This document shows, piece by piece, positions 10,542-21,066 of a stretch of DNA of 60,000 bases (position 1 is the first letter of the stretch; every line of letters begins with the position of its first letter). The stretch is from Branchiostoma floridae (Eukaryota; Chordata; Leptocardii; Amphioxiformes; Branchiostomatidae): positions 9,478,247 to 9,538,246 of the forward strand of contig NC_049985.1 in NCBI RefSeq assembly GCF_000003815.2. Reading direction: 5' to 3'. The notes under the pieces were generated by a model, which was given only the letters and a program-made list of their open reading frames with translations, did not search any database and was not told where the DNA came from. The position numbers were made by a program, and so were the translations under genes.

Positions 10542-13500
10542 ATGTCGCTGCAAAGAACCCGGGACCCAACCCCCACCTACAAGCCAACCACAACCACTCC
10601 GAACTCGGATCGGCAGGTTGAGGAAGAAACCGTCCGGGACCCAAACCCCACGTACAAGCCAGCCACCCAGATCTCGAATGAGGGGGATCACGAAGATACC
10701 CGAGACCCGAACCCCACATACCCACTCACCGCGCCGAAGCACCAGTCGGACATTCACTCTGAACCTGCCACTGATTCGGCTGGTCAGGATACTCGTATCC
10801 AGCCACGCGCAGTCACACATGTACAACCTGGTCAACCAGCCAACAATGATGGTGAAACCCTTTTCCAAGCCATCGCTGGTATCCGTCTCACAGATAACGA
10901 AACCGCCAGCACAACAGCTACCGATGATGGCAATCCTTGCCACCAACCAGATGCTGTGACACATCTCAAAGCCAAGCATGATGGCAGTGCCTGCCTGTCT
11001 CCAAATGAAGCTTCATTGAGGCGAGCTGACAGCGACGATAACCTTTTCATCCAGCCATATGCTGTAAGATACCAGGAAGAAGATGGTGACGGCATGTCCA
11101 CAGAAGATGGCACTTCGAATTCAACAGGGAACACGCCAGTGGTTGTGGTCACTGATGACAACATTGAACCATATGCTGTTGCCTTCATCGGCCAGGGAGT
11201 CGCCAAGTTCGTTCAGAAACGTTCGGGAGGCCTAGGATCGGCTACGCCTGCAAAAAGCGGAAATGACATCTCTACCAACTTGGAAGGGGATGACTCACCC
11301 AGCGCTAACGCGTTAAACCAGAACCCGATGTACGTGCCCAACATGGAACAGCAAACAACTTGCGGTAGGACGCCCATCTTTGTTCCTTAGCGTCTTACTC
11401 TTACACTCATACAGGTTTCTACGTGTATTTTGCCTATCTTTCTTGTAGAAATGGAAGAGTTAAATTAACAAACTGCTTTACTGATTGCAAATAAGCAGCG
11501 AGGTACATTGCCTCTCTCTCTCTCTCTCTCTTTCTAGTTCTCTCTCTATATATTAACGTTATAGATAGATAAATAAATAACGTTATAAATATGTAAAAGT
11601 TGAAGGCGGTCCCTGAAACGCATAATACACATCAGGATATTTTCAAACATCTTTTAAACAAGAACTACCTATAGGTCATGGGCCTCCTTCTTTGGCCTCG
11701 CACATACATACTTAAAACCGCGAACCGACTTATTGTGCTCCTTCCTTTCAAATTGCAGGTCGTTTTCAAAGATGCATGCGCGTGTATCACCAGATATGCC
11801 GCCGCCATGCAGAACGAGCTATCTTGCTGGTTGTGTTGCTCGTGTGTGGAATCTTCGCCGGATTATACTTCACCAGGGGCGTAAAGAATGATCACGGGGT
11901 AGGCCCACGTTTTCTATGCCAGCACAAAATCTTGTAGATAATGCCAAACGCTGCTATCGTTATCATAACGGGTACACAAATAGTGCGTAGCTAAGTTACG
12001 TTATTTTTTTTCGCTTCATAACAATCAGTACACAACATCTAAACAAAATTTAGACAAAATATACGCTTAAATGAGAATATGAGGATGACGTATGGTTTGA
12101 TAGAGTCGCACTATGACATAGAATAGAAATCTATCTCAATATCGAGCGGCATTTGGTCCGCTGTATACATGTATCATATACATGTACTATCAAGTCGATT
12201 CCAGCCTTCACCAATTTCTAATCATCTATCAGCCATTTTATGATCAACCCATTTGCAGCCGACACCAGCCGTGGACACTACCCTCACCCGTGATGTTGCC
12301 TGCTGCAGCTCTGACGACACGGCAATGGCTGATCCAATGTCCATGGTGAGCGAGCTTTTTAGCATATTCTGGTTTTCTAAGGTTTTCAAATCACTCGAGA
12401 GTAACTGGGTTTACCACATCTGATCGAAATGCCGTAGTTTCTTTCGTTCATTAAACATGGAAATGTTCATGAAATGAGAAACCGTTGAAGAGTTGCAGCT
12501 ACATCATCTTAGACATTTTGTACATAAACTTGGAAGTACAGGCTCATGCCAGTACTTCTAAGTTTATGAACCACATTAAATCTTTGATGACTGTATTTGA
12601 CTCCCTGTCAACAGTCGACACCAGCTATGGACGCTTCCTTCATCCCTGTCCATTCTGCTGCGGACACTGCCTCCATCCCTGATCACATTACCCGCTACAA
12701 CACTGGGGGCTCAACAACGGTAATGTCCACTAGTTCTACCAATGGTTCGTTAGCGCAAACAACCCCCACTCTGCCAGGCACCTCCCAAGGTAAGGTTACC
12801 CGTAGAATGATCGTAGACGTGAAATATGCACAGAATAGTACAACTTCGAGTTCACGGAATTCTATGTGATGCAGGTTGGCTATGTTGCCCTGAGACCGTA
12901 GTCTCTGTACGTGACGTTATGATTGAAATTGATAATTTGAAATAGACCCTCCATAAGTGAATTGTACAATACTAACATGTTTAGAGTTTTTTGTTTCACA
13001 TACATGTACACGTGTTTTAAATGCGCATGGAGCTCGAGTTGGGAGTCTGTAATTAGAGACAAATACATTCTTTGATGGCAAATGTAAAATTGGCCGGAAA
13101 GGTAGTAACAAGATTATGTTGTGGAAGATAAATATTGCTAATTTGAGCACTGCTTCATTCCATGGGCTACGTAACCTACGTTACAAAATAAGCCGCTGTA
13201 TGGATTAATCTGCGCATGTGCAGCGAGATGAATTGTGGGTAATATGTCAAAGTTGAATGCATCCAGCTTGTAAATAGTTCTTGTCTACACCATAGGGACC
13301 AACGGAGTACATGCGGAATCGGCGAAAATCGTTTTTGGTGGAGAGGGAACTAAACCGGGAAGGTTTCTCCACAACTACGGAGTGGCCGTGTCTGCTGACA
13401 ACGAGATATTCGTGACTGATTTGTACAACAGCCGAGTCCAAGTCTTTGACATGAACGGGATCTTTCTTCGCCTCTTCCCGACGGTTCCGCCAGGTGAAGA

Positions 13501-14146
13501 GGGTAACAGAATCCAACCCTGTGATGCTGCAATCGATGGAGAAGGTCATGTTTGGGTTGTGGGACGCACGGACGAGATAGAGGTAAGCCCGTTGTTACAC
13601 GTGGTACAGTACAGCAAGGACGGCCTAGCACTGACCAAGTTCGACTTACAGCACTGGTCTCGCTCCCCCAGCATCGCCTTGGACCTACACAGGAACAGAA
13701 TCATCGTGGAGGCTTTGACAAACATTTTCATTCTCCATCAAAACGGCTCCGTCCTTCGTCGTTTCGGAAGGGCACAAAGGTTGAAATTCTCTTACGTCAC
13801 AACCGACCAGGAGGGCAACATCCTTGTCACGGACACAGCACATCACAGCGTCCATGTGTACGATCCTTCCGGACGGTGGATGTTTGAATTTGGAGGCTTC
13901 GGACTTGGAGAGGGGAGGTTCATTCTGCCCAAAGGCATTTGCGTGGACAGATCTGGTCACATTCTCGTGGCGAACTGGGGAAACAATCAGATAGACATGT
14001 TCACACGCCGCGGAGAGTTTGTCCGCACCGTTGTGAAAATTACACCTTCGTGGGGCATTGCTGTGGGACCGGATGGACAGTTGGTCGTCACCAATATCCG
14101 TCACGATACCGTAACAATATTTCCACGCCAGCTGGCTTTAAATTGA
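10542..14146 (+). CDS. Type II membrane NHL-repeat protein with NPxY-type cytoplasmic motifs
   Basis: Five exons join in phase: 10542-11364, 11759-11898, 12259-12345, 12615-12789 and 13296-14146 (TGA). The frame is open upstream to 10413, but an acceptor-like TTCAG at 10459-10463 suggests an earlier exon, so the start is uncertain; Met at 10542 is chosen because the tyrosine motifs begin right after it. Exon 1 encodes a charged region with TPTY, NPTY, NPTY and NPMY motifs and four QPxAV-type repeats (QPRAV, QPDAV, QPYAV, EPYAV). Exon 2 encodes one hydrophobic helix (ILLVVLLVCGIFAGLYF) preceded by basic residues (RRHAER), which predicts an inside N-terminus. Exons 3-4 give a Ser/Thr-rich stalk. 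Exon 5 encodes six NHL-like units (such as GVAVSADNEIFVTD, YVTTDQEGNILVTD, GICVDRSGHILVAN), fitting an extracellular six-bladed propeller. The ligand is unknown. NPxY motifs in general bind PTB-domain or clathrin adaptors, so endocytosis or signalling is an inference. Confidence 0.85.
11759..11898 (+). other. Exon encoding the single transmembrane helix of the NHL protein
   Basis: This exon is too short to be obvious on its own and reads in a different frame from the longer open frame at 11678-11884. The donor at 11364 leaves one base and this exon supplies two, giving a Gly codon. It then encodes a basic segment and a helix of about 18 hydrophobic residues, followed by FTRGVKNDHG and a donor GTAGGC in phase 0. 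The next exon (12259) is also phase 0. Phase agreement on both sides is the main support. Confidence 0.8.
13296..14146 (+). other. NHL-repeat beta-propeller exon
   Basis: The single exon of 283 codons contains about six repeats of 40-45 residues. Each has a conserved G/I-x-V/D core, a turn with DxxG or DxEG, and an IxVxDxxNxxVxVF strand set; the clearest are at the beginning and in the second half. Repeats two and three are the most diverged. The absence of RING, B-box or coiled coil separates this gene from TRIM-NHL ubiquitin ligases, despite the propeller resemblance. Confidence 0.8.
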
Positions 14147-14166
14147 TTGTTAAATGCCAAGATTTG

Positions 14167-14686
14167 GGGACCGCGTAGCACAGTAGTAGTTTATTCGCCT
14201 CGGAACCGAGAGGTTGTGGGTTCGAATCCGACTTCCGTGCCACCGATCTTTTGCCCTTGGGAAAGGCACTTTACACGGTTTTCCTCACTTTACTCAGGTG
14301 AAAATGAGTACCTAGCTTCGGCTAGGGCCGTCCCTCGGATAGGACGTTAAATGGAGGTCCCGTGTATGGGGAGAGCCACACCCCATGCACGTTAAAGAAC
14401 CCCCACACGTGCGATGGTGCGGTGTGCGTTGGTGCAAATACTTCTGTCGGGAGTAGGTGATTCACTTCAAATCACCCGGATGGAGGCCTGGCGAACCTCT
14501 GTCTCGTATCAGCCACATGGTGATTTACATCATTCACCCGGACGGGTGTGTCATCCCGTAAGGGACGGTATAACCCGTCGTGTGTAAACATGTGCGAACA
14601 TGTATAGGGTTAGCCACTTAGCAATAGCCTACGGCTAGTTGGGCAGCCCTGGCTGTTTGTAAACAGCTGAACAAATAAATGTAAAA
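14167..14686 (+). mobile_element. Complete tRNA-derived SINE with perfect target-site duplication
   Basis: The 5' head has exact RNA polymerase III promoter elements: A box TAGCACAGTAG at 14176-14186 and B box GGTTCGAATCC at 14219-14229. A body of about 440 bp follows, ending in AACAAATAAATGTAAAA. The element is flanked by identical 15-bp direct repeats (AAATGCCAAGATTTG at 14152-14166 and 14687-14701), the signature of LINE-machinery insertion. The perfect duplication indicates a fairly recent event. The tRNA-like head cannot form a complete functional tRNA. The insertion site lies 5 bp downstream of the NHL stop codon, so the element is probably transcribed within that gene's 3' UTR. Remnants of the same family occur at 9578-9658 and, in part, at about 1925-1995. 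Confidence 0.92.
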
Positions 14687-14701
14687 AAATGCCAAGATTT
14701 G

Positions 14702-15640
14702 CCTTAGTAAAAATCACCATTTAGAGCATGTTATGATCATGGTGTAGAGTACAAAGAGGATTGTGACCAACTTTATTTTTCTTTAATGTGACATTTATGT
14801 TCTGATCATGACTGGGCACTTCATTTGGAAACAACTATCGAGGAAATTTTATCAATCAATGAAATTGATAAAAAATCAAATGCGCTCCATGATAGGACTA
14901 GCCAAGCATGTGACATACATCTTAGAAACAAAGGAACATCGATAGATATAGGTTCTACAAATGAAGACTTAATCTGTATAATCAAGTAGAAAATATTGTT
15001 TTTCCTTAGTGGTAAGTGATGGGAATTTCATACTTGGAACTAAGTAATGTGAACATCATTAGGCATTAGGTTTCTGTAAAGGTTAACGTCCTTTGGAGGA
15101 GGTATGAGGTAGTGGAAGTCATGTTTCTCCTCCTTATCTATAAAACAGACTTTGTCTAGACTGATTTAATCTTATATCTCTATAACGAAATCATGCCAAG
15201 TGGTAAAGATGTATCATAGTGTCATTTGGGCTATGCCCGAGAAGCTATTATAATACGTTTTGTGCAATACAAACAAGAAGTCAATCTTGGTGTGCTTTAT
15301 TTCACATTTTTAGAATAGAGTAAAATAGAATCACTGTGACAGGTTATGAATCAAATAAACATAGACAGACGTCAAAAATGTAAAAGTCAACGGTGTGGTA
15401 AGTAAAATTGATACGAGAATGCCTACCATCTTCGATTAAACATCATCTGAGAGTATAGACACGACCTTCCTTACTAGTAGACCACGTTCAAAATAACGAA
15501 AAGTACTCATCGGATTTCCCAAGTTGAAAAGAAGAAAACTGTTTCTTACTGACATTCTGTCAGACGGAAATCTCACCATTACAGCTGCTAACATGGCTAA
15601 AGCAGAGCGGCCTGGTGTACCATTTTTCAGGAGAGCCAGC
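14702..15640. other. Intergenic, no gene recognised
   Basis: AT-rich sequence between the SINE and the MITE-like element. Both strands were read for long frames, repeats and RNA-like structure; nothing could be supported. It may include the remaining 3' UTR of the NHL gene. Confidence 0.5.
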
Positions 15641-16076
15641 GGTAACTATCAAGGTTGTAATCTCCAGATCCTATAGTGGCATAAGATAGTATCATACGCT
15701 GTCCACGGACGGAGTGAAGCCGGCCAAGGAGTGCCCATTGGCACCTACAGACAAAGCCTAACAGCTTCTAGTTGTGTCTTCCTCACTTCAACCCCCCAGA
15801 CATCACGGAACTCTCTCCTCAAACCTGCCCCGTAACGGTAACGGAAGGTGATCCGGACAGAAATCGGCACCGCAAGCCAGATTAATTAGCATCCATGTCC
15901 TAAAATCCGGTTTGATAAGGTGACGATTACCTGGTGATAGGCTTTGACCAGTGCGTCTTGCGGCAGATCCTTCGGTGGCTAATGGACACTCCTTGACCGG
16001 ATTCACTCCTTGAACAGCTTATGATACTATCTTATGCCACAGTAGGATCTGCTTGGAGATAACCAAGGATGGTACC
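15641..16076. mobile_element. MITE-like element with about 100-bp inverted arms
   Basis: The left arm (about 15641-15743) and the right arm (about 15973-16076) are imperfect inverted repeats. GGCATAAGATAGTATCATA at 15678-15696 matches the reverse complement of the right arm at about 16019-16037, and pairs such as GGCCAAGGAGTGCCCATTGG against GGTCAAGGAGTGTCCATTAG continue the match inward. The middle (about 230 bp) has no meaningful open frame. The size, non-coding core and long arms fit a non-autonomous DNA transposon. Exact ends and the target duplication could not be fixed. Confidence 0.75.
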
Positions 16077-16312
16077 TAGGATAAAGGCAGAGAAGACCAC
16101 ACTACACAAGCCAAATGTCCCGTTGTTTGGTTTGTAGGGGTTCTACAAACTTTGTTTACTTCAAAACGAACCTCTGTTCTAATGTTCTATCAAGAACGTC
16201 ACAAATGGGCGTGACGCCTGCGCATTCCGCCACGTTCGAACGTTTTCGAATGCGATCTTGAAAATCTTGTGATTCTCATCATTTCCTTGAGTTTCCTCAC
16301 ATCTCTAAAGAA

Positions 16313-18036
16313 ATGGCGATGCCTGCGGGAGAGTTTGGCCAGGGTGATGACCAGAGGGAGGGACGGCAGGCTCGGGCGGAGCGTCCGGGCAGCTTTGAAG
16401 TCCTGACATCCCTGCTGGGTCCTGTTGGTGTGGAACTGAATCCCGCCAAGAGTCATGGTTAGTCATGTGTGACACTCACTGTCACTTACATTCGGACATC
16501 GAGGTAATTCATCTCCATCAAAACGTTTCTGTTCAACAATTGTTAGATATTAGTCGCCTTGATTGTGTGATGTGGAAATTTGATCACAGTTCGAGCGGAA
16601 CGACGGTGTTTTTTTGTTTGTTTCCGTAGATATAACAGGCACTGAGAATGGCCGTCGTCCGAAATCATCCAAGGAGCGTCCGGGCATCTTTGAAGTCCTG
16701 ACGTCCCTGAGTCCAGTTGGTGTGGAACTGAATCCCTCTCAGAGCCATGGTTAGTCACGTGTGACACTCACTGTCACTAGTAGTGACTCACTAACATTGG
16801 GACGCCGAGGTAATTTCATCTCCATCAAAGTAGTACTACGCTTCTGCTCCACAATTGTTAGCTAGTAGTCGCCTTCTGCTCAACAATTGTTAAATAGTAG
16901 TCGCCTTGATTTGTGATTTGGAGGTTTGGTGACAGTTCGAGCGGAACGACGGTGTTTTTTGTTTGTTTCCGTAGATACTGGCACTGAGAATGACCGGCGT
17001 CTGAAATCGTCCAAGGAGCGTCCGGGTATCTTTGAAGTCCTGACGTCCCTGTGCCCCGTTCGTGTGGAACTGGATCCCACCCAGAGCCATGGTTAGTCAC
17101 GTGTGACACTCACTGTCACTATTAGTGACTCACTAACATTGGGACGCCGATCGAGGTATTTCATCTCTATCAAAATGCTTCTCCTCAACAATTGTAACAT
17201 AAGATAACAGTCACCTAAGTTTTGTGATTTGAAAATTTGAAAACAAAAGAACGACCGGAACGACGGTGTTTTTTGTTTTCGTAGATACTGGCACTGAGGA
17301 TGGCCGTCGCCTGAAATGGTCCCAGGAGCGCCGCGTCTCCGTGGCGAAGAAGTTGAACACGGTCCTCCGAGCAGCAACCGAGAAGATCGTTGCCAACGCC
17401 AAAGCCAAGCAGAAGAACGGTGACGTGAATGGCCTCACCGGTGACACCCAGGGTCGGATTGTCCGTCGGGCCGCCCGTCCTTCCCGCAGAGTCAAACAGA
17501 CTGCCTCAAGGAAGGCCAGTGCTACCGGCGACTCAAAAGCCCGTCGAAAGCCTCAGAAGAGGAACGCCGACGAGTCTGAAGCCGACTCCCGACGACAGCC
17601 TCAGAAGAGAAAGGCAAGTGCTGCCGCCGACTCGAAATCCCGTGGAAAGCCTCAGAAGAGGAAAGCCGACGAGTCTGAAGCCGACTCCCGACGACAGCAG
17701 CAGAAGAAGAGAAAGACACAGAAGGCACCTGAGGGCGCACCGCCAGGCACGTACTACGACCCCCGCCTGTCACGAGTGGCCCCCATCTACCATGACGTGG
17801 TCGCAGGAGAGAAAGTCCTAGTCAACTACATCGCCGACGATCCCTGTCCGTGGGAGTCGCCAGACGAGTTGGTCCCAGGGCCTTGTCAGGGAGCCGTCAC
17901 ACCCGACAACTACTTCGACCGGTACGGCCGCATCAACTACTGGTACCGGATCCCGGAGGAGCAGGAAACCTGGGACCTGCTGACCAGTGCTGCCCGTAAG
18001 CTGAGGCGGTTCAGCAGGCGTAGCCGTAGGCGCTGA
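16313..18036 (+). CDS. Unrecognised Lys/Arg-rich protein built by tandem exon duplication
   Basis: Proposed exons are 16313-16457, 16630-16749, 16975-17091 and 17285-18036 (TGA). All introns are phase 1 with the same donor (CATG before GTTAGTCA) and the same acceptor context (CCGTAG or TCGTAG). Exons 1-3 each end in a copy of a 24-26-residue module, ERPGIFEVLTSL followed by PVGVELNP and SH; exons 2-4 each begin D(I)TGTEnGRR. Exon 4 switches after GRRLKWSQERR to a long unique region. That region has two copies of a 33-residue unit centred on KPQKRKADESEADSRRQ, several bipartite nuclear-localisation-like clusters (KKRK), a Pro/Tyr-rich domain (GTYYDPRLSRVAP, DRYGRINYWYRIP) and a basic C-terminus (RRSRRR). 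A nuclear, nucleic-acid-associated role is plausible from composition only. No known domain is recognised. The start Met is the first ATG in the open exon and is provisional. Confidence 0.72.
16340..17310 (+). repeat. Tandem exon-plus-intron duplication (about 3 units, 310-345 bp each)
   Basis: Exon starts at 16630, 16975 and 17285 are spaced 345 and 310 bp. Similarity covers not only the exons but whole introns: GTTAGTCACGTGTGACACTC after each donor, then TCATCTCCATCAAA, CTCAACAATTGTTA, TAGTCGCCTT, GTTCGAGCGGAACGACGG and the TTTTTTGTTTG tract before each acceptor. The module in exon 1 and its following intron are a further, more diverged copy. Intron conservation nearly equal to exon conservation implies recent duplication or gene conversion. 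Confidence 0.9.
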
Positions 18037-20647
18037 GAACTTCTGCAACATGAACTCATGACACGCAATCGCAAGTTTGCGACGATCTCTTTTGATAAAA
18101 TGAAACTGAATGGAGTACGTATATGATACTCCTTTTAAAAAGTATTTATATTTATATAAAAAGACATAGTTTTACTTCTAGCTATTTTTGTACATAATCT
18201 CAGAGTACAGATGTCCTCCTCATCCAAAATTTGATGTATACTGACAGTAATTAAAATATCCAAATACGCACAATCACTGAAGACGCTTTTATCAACACTG
18301 CCCTATGATGCTGGGTGAAGTAAACTGTACGAACAAAGTGAGAAGAGTGGTGGAAAACATTTGAATTCAAGAAGACCATGTGGTGGCTCATGGCATGTAT
18401 TTAAATGCAGGAGTCTCAACACACAAGCCTGAAATAGGCTTATACCAGTTTATATGATGTACACATGATCAAATATGAACAAATGTCAAATTCATAGAAA
18501 TAGGACACGAGAGCAACAGATACAAGGCAGGTGGATTCTGGAATTAGGTTTATTTCTCCATTCACATTGTCTGCAGTGTGGCTGTGCTTCTCCTACATCA
18601 GTGTATCAACATGGATAGTAAAAATAGTTTCCACTCTTTTCTTGTCTTTTGTGTGTTCTCTTTACATGTACATTATCATAATTATATACGTAAAACAATT
18701 ATCTTAAACCAATAATAAAATATGTCTTATGAACTGACCCTGTCTGTGCACTAGTGTTACATAAACAGGTACTAGTAATCAACAAAGGTCTAGTCCATGT
18801 ATCATGTGCATAGCACTACAATAGTTGGACTGAACAGTTGAAACTTATGGAGATGTCCACGCTGATGCCAACACTACAGCTGGAATACAATGTAGGAAAA
18901 CACAGCCATTCATATGTCACTTCAATACACATTATACACTATACATTCTATTCATTAGTCCTGGAAATATGGGTATATACACCTTGCCAAGACATATCCA
19001 ACACTAGGTCAAAACAGCTTCTCTTATAGAAAGTTTCTCAACGTGACATCTCATTATGAGAAGTACAGAAACGATGATGGCAAAAATCAAACTAAATCAA
19101 GCCAATGTACAGACACTTGAAAAGAAACTTGAACAATATGTTCAACAATAATAATATACATACATTTAAACTTACATACAATCAAGAGAAGAGGGAATGA
19201 AAGATGAAATGTTGAAGAATGATGGAGATTTTCGATCAGCACCAAAGTTCACTACAGTATTTCCTCTGTGTATGTACAGGAAAGACACACCAATGTGTAC
19301 ATTGTATTTTCTGTCTTTACAAAGGAAAAGCAAATCTACAGTCAATTTTCAGAAAGCCATGACTTGAATGCTTTGGAAAAAATGATTACTATAAAGTGTA
19401 ATCTATAAGTGTATCATCAACTCATAAATTATCGCAATCTTGAATCTTAGCAGTCAAGAAATACTGATACTGATAGAGTGTAACTCTTTCTCAAACCATC
19501 ATGGTTCTAATCAATTATAGTTCTCTATTGTGCTTTACTTAGTACATAATATATTGTATTTATGACAAGCAAATCATACACATTTGTAGACAAATAATAA
19601 TTGGTCTGATGAACGTAATATATTTCAACATTACAGAAGTGAGATAGGGATATCCATCATACATTCATACTGTAAATGTTCATAATTAAACATGTGTAAA
19701 AGCTTTATTTGTTCTTCCCTCATAAAATGCCTCTTGTACAGGCAAGCAAATGGAACTTCCCATAACTACAATTACATAGGAAAGTTTGCATTGTTTGTTT
19801 TCACTGCATCCAAACCTAAGGCAATAAAGTTTCCAATAATCTACCAATGTACCAATCCTTCTAGAGCCTCATATCTTACACAGTCCTGACATATCCCTTA
19901 GGCTGTACAAGAAACAGACACACATTTCTACCAGGTTGTTTCTAGCCCTATGTTTATTATCCTTACACCTTGCCTTCTGTACATAAGTAGCAGCGTACTG
20001 TAGAGAGTGACCCCACCCAACCCCTGCCATGAGATACACAGAGGCGCTTTGCTGTAGCTTTATTTATCACTGTTGCCATGTCATGCACACATTTTTACAC
20101 ACCAGTATGTAAGCCCCAAACTGTTAACAGGAAGCTGTGCCAACAGGTTGCTTTCTCTTGTAATTTCTCTATCTATTAGTGAGTCTGAGTTTAACACACC
20201 AACCTTTTCATCTGGAGTCTTCCTCTAAGCACTAACCATCCCAAGCATATTTAGTGTAGGGGCTGAGCTGATTGGCAAATGGCAGTGACAATGTAGATGA
20301 AGGGGTGTAGCTTATACATGTTGTACCTGTCCTTGGTGCTGAAGTTTTTGTGTTCTTGCAAATATTTGGTAAAATGTCTTTGTACACATGTGTACGATAA
20401 AATTATGTTTCTACTGTACAAGGGTAACTGCTCTGGTGGGACTGAATGTCTTCAGAGGTGTATGTAGTAGTTGAACACAGCCGTGGCAGTTCTACACACA
20501 TTCCAAGAACAAACAAGTTCCATCTTCAGGGTCTATCACCCAGGGAGGGTTGTCTTCCTTATGGTGTTGTTGCGTCTCAGGTACAAAGACAAAGTGGTTC
20601 AGTTTAAGAAGTAGAGACAAGTAAGATCCTAAAGAACACAAGCAGTG
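18037..20647 (-). other. Convergent 3' ends: 3' UTR of GRAF-like gene and intergenic sequence
   Basis: No coding exon was found on either strand. The GRAF-like stop codon is at 20648-20650 (minus), so the sequence to its left is probably its 3' UTR. A TTTATT (AATAAA on the minus strand) at about 18549-18554 is a candidate poly(A) signal and would give a UTR of about 2.1 kb. Several nearer A/T-rich candidates also exist, so the end is not decided. The plus-strand gene at 16313-18036 ends in the same gap. Confidence 0.4.
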
Positions 20648-21066
20648 CTAGAAGGGTTCCACATAGTTCTCAGGTAGAAGTCCTTTCTTCCCATCCAGCC
20701 AGCCTTCCAACCAGCCTGGCTCATTAGAAGGTTTCACTACAGAAAAAATATGCAGACAAAACCTGTTTCAGAAAACTGACACATGTAGACTATCATATCA
20801 GCACACTAAACACAGTGCATGTGAAATAAAAAATGCAATTGCAAGAAAATTGTTCATTTTGTGACCTTCTCCCAGCCATTTGATCAAGGCTAACATCTTA
20901 CTTAAGTGTACTGTATTTATTCTATCCTATTAAACACATCTACATCCCACCGCCATCAGGTACTGAACAGAAACTGCATGACCCACCATTGTATATGATC
21001 TGTCCTGGTCTGAAGGATAACTCCTGCTCATTCTCCCCCTCACAGGCGTACAGAGCTTTCACACAT
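20648..21066 (-). other. SH3-domain exons of the GRAF-like protein
   Basis: 21066-20987 encodes [20 protein letters not shown] (the ALYxC/ELSF SH3 signature) and 20736-20648 encodes [20 protein letters not shown], ending EPF and TAG. The Trp of GWLEG and the PENYV motif form the ligand groove in SH3 domains. The protein ends three residues after PENYV, as in vertebrate GRAF proteins. Confidence 0.93.

Noticed and set aside
10446-10979. 177-codon minus-strand frame
   Set aside because: Antisense of the NHL-protein first exon; its repetitive look mirrors the NPTY repeats on the other strand.
14167-14240. tRNA gene
   Set aside because: A and B boxes are exact, but the sequence continues into a SINE body with tail and target duplication, and the cloverleaf stems are not complete.
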